A DNA stretch of 60,552 nt, taken from IMG/VR virus record IMGVR_UViG_3300048548_000571, positions 1-60,552 of that record; one strand, 5' to 3'. The notes beneath the pieces are model-generated. The model ran no database searches. It had not been told where the DNA came from and worked only from the letters and a program-made list of their open reading frames with translations. Of this stretch, positions 18,143 to 28,500 are shown piece by piece. This stretch comes from a virus. Position 1 is the first letter of the stretch. Each line of letters starts with the position of its first letter. A program made the translations under genes and the position numbers.

Positions 18143-19572
18143 TAGTATGCTCTGATGATGTATATACAGGTGAGTTTGGGTTGTGCAGTAGTGAATTCAA
18201 TTGATAATGCTCCTTCATTCTGCGTATTGTCTGGATTTGTGCTAGGGGGCAAATTAACATTAGCAAGAATACTCGACTGGGGTTTTAATCTGGTCGAATC
18301 AAAATCAATATCAAATGTGCCATGATCATGAGGATAAATTTTATCCGTACCAGGTGCATCTGCTAGAAAGTCATATGCTGGGTGACTCAACAAAGTTCTG
18401 CCGCTAACGTCATTTTCTGGTTGAGTATCATTAAAGTAATTCCTGATTCCCACTGGAACATTAACTTCATTTCCACCAGCACCATATGGAATACTTTGTT
18501 CATTTGGTCCGCCAATAAAGTATGCATCCTCGTGTTTATCTGTATCAAGGAAAGCTGGCGTCAATGGCGTATATCTCAACTCTCTTGGTTTAAGGTTAAT
18601 TGGAGGAGATTCTGAATACGATAAACCAAAAACTTTATTAGGAACACCATCATTTCTTCCATCAGGACTCTCCTCACCATTATTTCCCTGCTCTGGCCAT
18701 CTGTAAGAAAGTAGTGCAGGATAATTTGGTGCATCGTTTACAGATTGGAAATTTCCAAACAAACCACCAATGATACCTGGTCGAATGTTTACAGGAGTTC
18801 CAACTTCACTTCTTTCTGTAGGATCACCAGTATGTCTGCCTTGGATATTATTATCAGTCCAACCAAAGAATATAAGGTCACCATCACCAACATCACCAAC
18901 ATCACCACCACTGTCGATGTCAACCGCTGACACATATAATGTATATGATATTGGAAAGTAAGGAACAACACCATCACCAGGATATCTCGGGTCGTCATTC
19001 CTAATAGTCGAGACGTTTCCAGGATGATTATGTCTAGTAATATGCTTTCTACCTAGTTTTCTAGGAGCAACATATACTGTCTTTGTTCCTTCACCAGCAA
19101 GAATAGTATTACCAGTAATTTTTCCTTGATAACCAGTTCTGTCGCTTGGACTAATTTGGAAAATAATGTCTGTCGTGATGTCAGTATAACTACCAGTAAG
19201 TGCCATTCCTTGAGTATTCTGTTTCTTACTACCAACGATAGAGCTCATAATAGATCTAGCGTCAGTATCACTATCCGCCGCTCTTCCAGTAAGAGGAAAA
19301 TAGTCATTCTCAATATCCATCAGCATTCTACCATTTAGATCTGGTAGAGTAATCAGTCCAGTATATGATGGGAATGTTCCGTTGAAATTACTACTAGTTC
19401 CCATGTTATATGAGTCACCAATAGTAGCAGCCAACAGAGGGAAATCATCCGCAGGTAATGTTCCCCCATCACAAATGACCCAACCATGGGGGATAGAACT
19501 TAATCCCCCTGTCCACGCCATAATGGTGCCGATAACGGCACCTTTTGCTTCATGTCTTTCCTGATAAAACAT
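18142..19572 (-). CDS. Tail-collar fibre protein, 476 aa
   Basis: Starts MFYQERHEAKGAVIGTIMAW and shows the tail-collar pattern early: SSIPHGWVICDGGTLPADDFPLLAATIGD (split here around residues 27-55), then LITLPDLNGRMLMDIEND. The rest is a Gly/Asn-rich fibre with HNHPGNVS and HDHGTFDIDFDSTRL histidine motifs, as in trimeric needle domains that coordinate metal between His residues. It ends with CIYIIRAY. It overlaps the next collar gene by one base. Likely part of the short tail fibre or baseplate-distal adhesin set. Confidence 0.8.
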   Translation of the reverse strand: MFYQERHEAKGAVIGTIMAWTGGLSSIPHGWVICDGGTLPADDFPLLAATIGDSYNMGTSSNFNGTFPSYTGLITLPDLNGRMLMDIENDYFPLTGRAADSDTDARSIMSSIVGSKKQNTQGMALTGSYTDITTDIIFQISPSDRTGYQGKITGNTILAGEGTKTVYVAPRKLGRKHITRHNHPGNVSTIRNDDPRYPGDGVVPYFPISYTLYVSAVDIDSGGDVGDVGDGDLIFFGWTDNNIQGRHTGDPTERSEVGTPVNIRPGIIGGLFGNFQSVNDAPNYPALLSYRWPEQGNNGEESPDGRNDGVPNKVFGLSYSESPPINLKPRELRYTPLTPAFLDTDKHEDAYFIGGPNEQSIPYGAGGNEVNVPVGIRNYFNDTQPENDVSGRTLLSHPAYDFLADAPGTDKIYPHDHGTFDIDFDSTRLKPQSSILANVNLPPSTNPDNTQNEGALSIEFTTAQPKLTCIYIIRAY

Positions 19573-19575
19573 GTA

Positions 19576-22500
19576 TCAAACCTCTGCGATATACCAACCG
19601 ACCTTACCACCAGGAACTGCTGTTTGACCAGTTGGTGTAGAAGATCCAGCAAAGATCAGCGTAAATGCTGCATATGGAGTCTGAACAATCAGTTCACCAC
19701 CATCATATCCATCACCAACCAAATTTCCAGAATTAGAAACACCACTCATTAGCGCAGTTCCAGTATTGTCAGTACCACCCTGAACATTAACGTCAGAAGG
19801 TGCTCTAACGATCATACTCATGTTATATGTAAGGAGTCCACCTATATCTATAATGCGAATCATATCGCCAATTAGACAATCACCTAGTGGTGGTAGTTTG
19901 ACAACAGTATTTTGACTTGCGTTGACAAAATAGTTAACATTTGGTTCTGTTTGAACAGTTTGTTCTGCAGTATACTCCCACTTACGACCACCAGTTCTGG
20001 TGATGTAGTTCTCAATACTAGCGATTGTCATGCCGCCTCGTTCATCAACTGCGAAGATCTCATCACCACTAGAGTTGACCGTTAGATCACCACCATTGAT
20101 GGTAATGTCTCCCGTAACAGTAATGTCGCCGCCGAATGTTGCGGTTCCATCGCCAACTGCAGATAATGTACCAGTAACTGTGAGGTCACCAGTAGAATTT
20201 TCAAACGTCAGTTTCTCGGTAGTTCCATCTTCACCGAAGACCTTAATGTCACCACCGTTGATTGTTAGATCACCAGTTGCAGTATCAACTTCCAGAGTAG
20301 TTCTTTCTGTGATACTGGTAGAACCGCCGTTGGTTAGTCTGAAGAACTCAACGCCCTCGACAGTAGCACCTCTGACCTTCAGAGTATTGTTAACAGTAAG
20401 AGTGCCAGCAATAGTTGTATTACCATTTGTACCCTCAACAACAAACTTATCAAATCCCTGTCCGACACTCAATCTTCCATTGAGTTTGGTATTACCTGTA
20501 GTAGAATCTACTCTGAATACCTCGGTTGCAGGAGTGCCACCATCAGTAACACGCAGTGACTGAATATCTGTGGAGATAAGTTCAGCGACTTTAACGATTT
20601 CAATGTTATCTAGAATCAGATAATCGTTGGTGGTTAGAGTTCCACCGAATTCTGCAACACCAATTCTGATGTCAGCAGTAGAAACACCAGCACTCGTGTT
20701 ACCTGTGTCTAGTTCACCATTGTTGTCTAGATCAAATCCAGTGATGTAAGATGCGTTAGCAGACTTATCAAGTTTAGCGATGATGCTCTCATCGGGGTGA
20801 TCTGCTCTAGTAGCAGTACCATCAACACCTCTCTTAACACCTAGTCTATAACCAAGAGTATCAGTTGGGTCGGTGACGTTGATCAGAGCAGTAACTTGGA
20901 CAATCTCCGAGTATTGCTGATCTGCTGCAACAGTAGCACCATTTGAATCAACAGAATCAACTGCTTGTGGATGTCCTCTATCGATGAGAAGAAGATCACC
21001 GATCTTAAAGTCATCAGGTGCAGGTGCTGTGATTGGTAAGTAGTAGAGTTCACCAGAAGCATTGACTTGGTTAACTCTGAAGGTTAGATCCTGACCACCA
21101 GCAGCACCACCAAGTTGATCGGAGGTGATAGTTAGAGGATCGTTATCAGAATATCCAGAACCAGGAGCGACTAGACTGATAGTTACATCACCAGAACCAT
21201 CGATCTCAACGTTAAACAGTGCTCCAGTACCGTTGCCAGTAGTGGTTGCTTGGAGGTTATCATACAGTACGTTTGCAACCCAGTCAGAGCTGTTTGTTGG
21301 ACTGATGCTATCAACAGCAGCAATCTGACCACCTGCTAGTAGGAATGTATCGCTACCCCATGGTGCAACACCACCAGTATCGATCTTCTTACCAGTCTCA
21401 TAATACTTGAGGAAGGTGATGTTAGGATCTTCCAGAGATCCAACCTGATGATCTCCAGTAGAGGTAGAGAATCTTGCTCTGTTGATCTTAATAATACCTG
21501 CATTCAAACCACCAGAAAGTGTGATAGTACCATCAGAAGTGGTGCTACCTTGTACCTTCAGGGAGTTTCTAACAGTAGTGAAACCACCCAGACCAGCGAT
21601 ATCAACTGATGCTGCGTTAGCACCAATGTTAACAGAAGTTGTTGCTGCGCCATCAAAGAGGTTAGCTTCTGCTGCTAGAGTGAAGATACGAGCAGTAGAT
21701 GAACCAGCGAAAGCAGCGATTTCTAGTGTTCCAGCAACCTTGGTTTGATATGTACCAATGTAAGTAGATGTTGCCAGGTTAGGAGCACCACCACCAATGT
21801 TGATAGAACAGTTAGATGTAATTGCGTCTTCGACAGATGCAATGTCAACAAAAGCACTCTTGGAACGCTTGTGAATCTCTAGTGTAGTAGATCCAGCGTT
21901 ACCACCAATTCTCAATGTATGAGAAGCAGTGTCTGCTACGTTCATACCAACACTGATCGACTGATCAGATTGAGTGGTGTTACCGAGCGACAGAGATTCA
22001 GCAGCACCTAGACCAATGAAGAAGTCAACATTAGTATTGAGGAACTGGAATGTTTCTGCAGTAGAGTTCAGATCTCCACCGTCGATGCTCAAGTCATCTT
22101 CGATTAGAGTATTGCCAGTGATTCTAGCATCACCATAGACTACGAAGTTTCTATCAAGTTCTCTCTCGGCAAGACCACCGATGGAAGTGTTAATACCAAA
22201 TCTACCACCAGTCTGATAAGTAGAAGTGACAGAAGCAGGATCAGAAGTCGAAATACGAACAGTTGCAATAGCATCAGGATCGTCGCTTTCACCACCAACC
22301 AAGAATGCATTGTCTACTGTAAAGTAGGTCTTTGCATTAGATGCTTCAGCAAAGTAGTTGTTTACATCTACCAGACCAGTATTGTCATATGTGACCAGAG
22401 TCTTACCACTGATGAATGCAGTACCAACAACGTCTAGGTTAGCACGAGGATCGGTGTCTACACTGACATTAGCAACATTGGTTGCTTCTTTAGCAGAACG

Positions 22501-25500
22501 TCCAATCGTGTTGATGCCAAGTCTGAAGTCACCGAATGTATCAGTGTCAGTTCTCAATGCTTCAGCACCGATTACACCAAGTTCCTTCCATCTGGATAGA
22601 GAGATCTCGATCTTCGCACCAGGACCTTCTGCCGACCAATCGTAGACGTTCTGTGCAATCTGGTTGAACAGTTGAACCTTACAAGTGGATGCAAGTGGAT
22701 CGAATGCAGAAGCTAGAACCTTCCAAGATCCATTGAAGAATGTGTTAGAGAAGTTAGAGATGCGTAGGGTTTCTCCTACTTTGACATTCAACTGCTGGTT
22801 GCTAACACCCGCACCCCACTGAATTTCAATGGTTGTTGTGTTGTCAGAAGTTAGCGAGAAGATAGAAGCATCAGGAATCTCGGTGAAGAAGTTGGTGTAA
22901 ATCCAACCCAGAGAACCACTTCTGTTTACTTCCAGACCCTTGTACAGGATATCACCAGCAGTAGGTGTGATAGAAGAACCATAGGTAACATTCTGTGCTG
23001 TGTACCATGCAGTGCCACCAGCAGCAAGTAATCCTGTGTTATTTGGAGTGATGTTGGAGGGGAATCCACCTGCAACATGAGTTCTCCAAGTATAAGATTG
23101 ACCAGGAGTCTCTACAGTACCGCGTGGGTTAAATCTGTAGACCGCAGCGTTGATGCTGTTCTTGGTGAGAACAATGTCACCATCCAATCTGTTTCTGAAA
23201 GCTGTTCTATCCTGCGTAGGATCGTCTCCAGACTGCGTTAGAGACAGGATACGAAGTGAATCACCATCCAGAGGGTCAACGTTGATCTGAACGGGATTGT
23301 TCAGGAAGGTCTCACCTTCAATCGTTACCTTATCATTGAAGGTAACTGCGTTATCGAAGGTAGTAACCAGTGCTCCGATGCTATCGCTATCGTCTCCACT
23401 GTCTTCTAGTGCTGCCTGCTCAAGGAACGTCTCTTCGCCTGTAATAGCGTTGATCTTACGGTTACCGATATAGAGGTCACCGTTGGAGTTTAGACCCGTG
23501 TAGAAGACGATACCGCCGTCTTCACGCTTCGCTTGTGCATAGAAGTCTTGCTTATCAGATAGAACGACTTCCTGACGGAGTGGGAAACCAGTTGAGTAGT
23601 TACCAGGACCGAAACCAAGGTACTCAAACGTGTGGTTACCAGATCTTGCAATCGAAGGACGACGCAGTTCTGTATAGTATCTACTCTGTAGAGGATATAC
23701 AGAGTCACCAGAGATAGGAATCTGTCTGTTCTCGGAACCTACAGATGCGTTACCTTCTTGTGCTCGAATTCTGTTATCAATTACTTTAGCATTGACATCA
23801 GCAGTTGAATTTGTAAACTGGAAGTTTGCAAATGGTCTGGTTGCAAGCATGTCTGTAACTGCTTCCTTCGTCTCACTGTACTTGTAATCGTTAAGAGTAA
23901 CAAGACCGTGGACATAGTTGTCAGCAGCAGCAACAGATGCTGGAGGATCAAGTTTCGTAAGATCTCTGTTTCCACTATCATCGATCTGGAACCACAGTGG
24001 GTCGTTCTTGTAATCCAGAGGATACAGATTAGAGATAGGTTGAGAGAACTTGTAGTAATGGAAGTTAGTTCCAACACCAGCACCCAGAGGATATGGAGAG
24101 ATGTTACCACGAACTGCTGTCAAGTAGTAAACACCTTCCTGCTGGAGAGGAATCTGCTCTTGAATAGTCTCCACATCAAAGATGTAGAAGGTATCATCAA
24201 TATCAGGTACATCCTCGACCGCAGAAATTGTGTAGGTATCACCACCAGGAGTGGTAACTTTATCACCAGGTACTACAGTGTAGACATTAGCACCTTCAAT
24301 TCTGTAGAGATAGTTCTTTCTCTCGGAGCGACTGATTTGTGTTGGCCACGCATCTTTCTGACCGTTGAGATCAAAGAACGTGCCATTGTTTTGTACAAAG
24401 GTGGTAGGATTGCTAGCGTCGAAATCTAACTTACCAGTGATGTTCTTCAGGATAATAAATGCAGTCAAGTCTGCTTGATAGTATCCATGAACAAATCCAG
24501 ATCCAGAGCAATTACCAGTCCAACTAACGTAGTTGGCGTCATCGCTATTGTAGATGCTGGTTTGAATACCTGCACCCTGTGGAGATCCAATCTCAACAAT
24601 AGTGAAGATCTCATTCTTCAGTTGCTGGTTGATGATCGTATGATCGAAAACAGTCAGTTCTAGTCTGTCTTCATCAGCGAAATTAGATCCAACTCTTGCC
24701 GACTGAATTGTAACTGCAATCTTGGATTCAAACTCGATCTGTAGAGGATTCTCGTATGGATCGTAGAAGTTTCCACTGATGTCAACACCAGCAGCGTTAA
24801 GAGTCGCCAGAGATTGACCTAGTTTCTCGGCAGGTCTTGCAGGGTTCTCAAACTGTGCAATAGTAGGTGCGCCATTACTGAATGGTTCCAGAATGAATCT
24901 CTGGGGTTTCAGTCTTCTTCTGTCATCAGTTCTTGTCTTAATGACATAACCATTGAGAGGTTCGCGAACTGTCGATAGATACTTGGGAATGACATAACGT
25001 AGACGATAGATTCTGTCCAGAGGTGTACGCTCATCCTCAATTCTCTCGAAGAATGTATCGGGAGTGAAGAGATTACCAGTGCCATCTAGGAAGTCAGCAG
25101 CATGGAATCTGGTAAGGATTGCATCAGGATCTAAACCACCTGAAGACTCATCCTTAACGTTAATGTACCATCTGTTGAACGAAACTGGATCATATCTCAA
25201 TGGCGATGTCTTCTTGTTACCGTAGACAACAAAGTCACTACCACTACCAGAAGTAAAGATTACTGCATTTGTGCCTGCTTGAGCATCTGCCTGACTAGTG
25301 TGAACACTGAACTTATTAGGCGTCTCAAATCTTGGGTAGTAGTATACGTTCGTTGGAACTGTCGATGCACCAGCAATAGTTGGTAGCTGGGAACTTGCGT
25401 CACCAGATGTTGCGAAGAAAATCTGTTGTGCAGGAACGTTAGGAATGGGTACATCGAAGATGTGAGGAACATCAGTTTCGATGTAAATTCCAGAAACATT

Positions 25501-28500
25501 ACAGACATAACGATGTAGATCATACTGATCATCGAGAACATACTGCTGAACCAGAATCTCAACTTGAGGATCTACTGCTTCTGTTTCAGAAGAATAGATG
25601 TAAATACCTGCCGAAGCATTCTCTTTGGTTGCTGCCAGCATCAATTTAGTGCCTGCAGTGTTGTCAAACTCACTGGTGCCATTGAATACACCAGGAGCTG
25701 TCAATCTGCCAGGAGCGATCACATAGTATGTTCTGTTAGTTTCAAATCCTCTTGGTAGTCTGACAAGACGCTTATCAACCTGATCATTAAGTGCTCTTGG
25801 GACTAGTCTGACAGGAGTGCCAGTTTGTAGTCCATGAGGGTCAGTTTGACCATTACCAGTATCAATAGTGAATACTGTCGCTCTACCAATAAGTTGAGCA
25901 GAATCAATGATTGGTTCAACTCTAGTTACCTGATTTCCGTTGCCATTGAGAATTAGATTGACAACATCATACAGGTTCTGAATAGCAGTGGTGATGTTAT
26001 TACACTCTGGATAATCTGTATCCTGGGTGATGTCTTCATCAACTACACGCTGCGATGAAGAATAACGGTTGACGTTTTCAAAGTAGAACCATGCAGTAGT
26101 GCTATCACCACCAGCATTAAATGGTTGGTCGGTATTAACGTCCTTAATAGTGATCGTTGTAGCATTAACAATCTGATCAATAATTACAGGAGAGTTGGAA
26201 TCTAGTAGAGTTCCAAGGCGAGTGGAACCCTCATCCAACTTACCATTGGTAAAGTCGGTTTGACTGTAGTGACTGACATTCATGCCAGGTACAAGACCAG
26301 AAGTATCACCAACAGTTACGGTTGCAGATCCATTAACAGTGGTACAATTCTTGATCAGTAGATTGAAGTTACGGATAGCACCGAACGACAATCTTCTCAA
26401 GTGATCATATGCCAGTAGTGTTTCAGTTAATTCTCCATCGACATACGATACGTTACCGCCAGAGATGTAAGATTCTGCAGCATAGATTGTATTGATGTTA
26501 CCGCCGACACGAAGGTCTTTAACAACAGCATCAATAATGAATCCCATGTCTCTTTCACACTTGGTGATAGTCAGGGAAGAATTGGTCAGCAGAGCAGGAT
26601 ACAGCGTAGTGATGTATCCATAAGTTTCTTCTGCTAGATATGATCTGTTCTTCTCGATGAGATTAGCAGCATCATATGCCATGTTAAAGTCATCGTTACC
26701 ATCACCATCTAGGTCAAAGTTGATGTTGAGACTAGGAGGTGTAAGACTAGACAGCGATGACTTATAAGTCTTGACACCAGATGGTTCTAGAGTTGCATGA
26801 TAAGTGTTCTTACCACCTGCGCCACTGCCAGGTAGTTTAACATAGAGTCTGTCATCTTGCTTGGCACCTAGTCTGTAACCACCGATGGATGCAGCAGGTC
26901 TAGAAGATGGATCTTGATTGGTATCACCTGCGAGATATAGTTTGTTGTGGTTTGCTTGATCATTAGATGCTTCAATATCAAGGGTGTAATACTGTAGAGT
27001 AGAAGTTCCTTCTGCAGCAGTGTTAACAACCTTGGGAGGAATGATAGCATCAATGTAACCACCCTTGTCCTGGTTGAATGCAAATCCTTTGAATCCAACA
27101 GAGTGAAGTGAGGTGTTACCGAAGTTAGAGTTCGAGTTGGTGATAGACATGTCACCACCACTTTCCATCAGGAAGTGATCGTGGAAACCAACAGCGAAGA
27201 CCGAGACGCACTGGATGAAGGAGTCATCAGAAGCACGAATGTGGAAGTTTCTCCACTCATCCTTCCAATATGCATCACCCTTGGCGTGGTAAGGAACAGT
27301 TGCAAATGCATCAGTTAGTGATGCTTGGTTCCAAGTGTTAGTAAATCTGTCGTAGCGGATGAATGCACGGTCGTCTTTCTGTAGCGAAACACCCGTGTAC
27401 TGTGCAACAACCATCGATTTGAATCCAGTTGCCTTGGATCCATCTGCCCACATACCACACTGACCCCAGGTGGAACGAATGGAGCAGTTAAAGACATAAG
27501 GAGATGCAGACTCAACGGAGTCAATCTCTGCCTGAATGACTGCATTGGTGCCAAGACCATTAGCAGTGGTGTAAGTGATACCAGAAACCAGTCCTAGACC
27601 AGCAGCGGTGATAGGAATGATGTAGGTGAATACCTTTGGATTGTTATCATCAATGGTATCAACCTTGAATGTTCCGTTGACTTCATCAGATAGTCCACTG
27701 TTGATAACAGCGATGTACTGACCTTTGAAGTAACCGTGTTCAATCTTGGTAGTGACAGTAAATCTAGCAGTAGAAGTGCCAGGAATGTCAACAACTTCAA
27801 TACTTTCAACCGTTCTGGTATCAGATAGAGGACCAACAATTCTGGTCTCTTGTACCAGTGCTTCTAGTTCACCATCATCAATGGTAGGTTGGAACTGTGC
27901 AAATGCTCTACCAACTTTCTCATAGAAACGATCTAGTTCTTCATTACCTGCATAGGTCATGATGCAGATCTTATGGTGAGAATACTCGGGAATCTTCAGA
28001 TCCGTAGAGTTCTTCTTGTAGTAAACCTTACCTACCTTGTCTGCTTGATCATATAGTGGGGAGTTCTCGGAGAGGTCACCATCCTTGATAGTGAACTGCC
28101 ACAGGTAACAACCACCAGTCAGTTTGAAGATACCAGTTCTCTCTTGATCGCCATCTACAGGATCGGGAACATACAGAGGTCTGACAATGGTGCGACGGAG
28201 GTCATAACCGATCAGAGAACAACCTCTGGGAACGATACAACCGCCCTCGGTAGAGTTGAACTTGTAAAGTACGTTGTCGGGGTTGCCTAGGTCAAGGATG
28301 CTGTCATCCTGCCACTCCTGAAGTGCTCTGTTGTAATCAAATACAGGAACAACACCAGTAACCTGAACCGATGCAAGAACAGAAAGACTACCAGCATTGA
28401 TAACGTCCGTCAGGATCGCTACAAGGGTCTGGATGCTCGTCTGAACGTCAATACATGCACCAGGGTTACCAGACTCGTCATACTCGATGTCAGGGGTGTT

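Noticed and set aside
20030-20563. 177-codon plus-strand frame inside the giant virion gene
   Set aside because: Pro/Ser/Val-rich antisense of Thr/Gly-rich repeats; codon bias artefact.
23908-24429. 173-codon plus-strand frame inside the giant virion gene
   Set aside because: Antisense shadow with no start signal or recognisable family.
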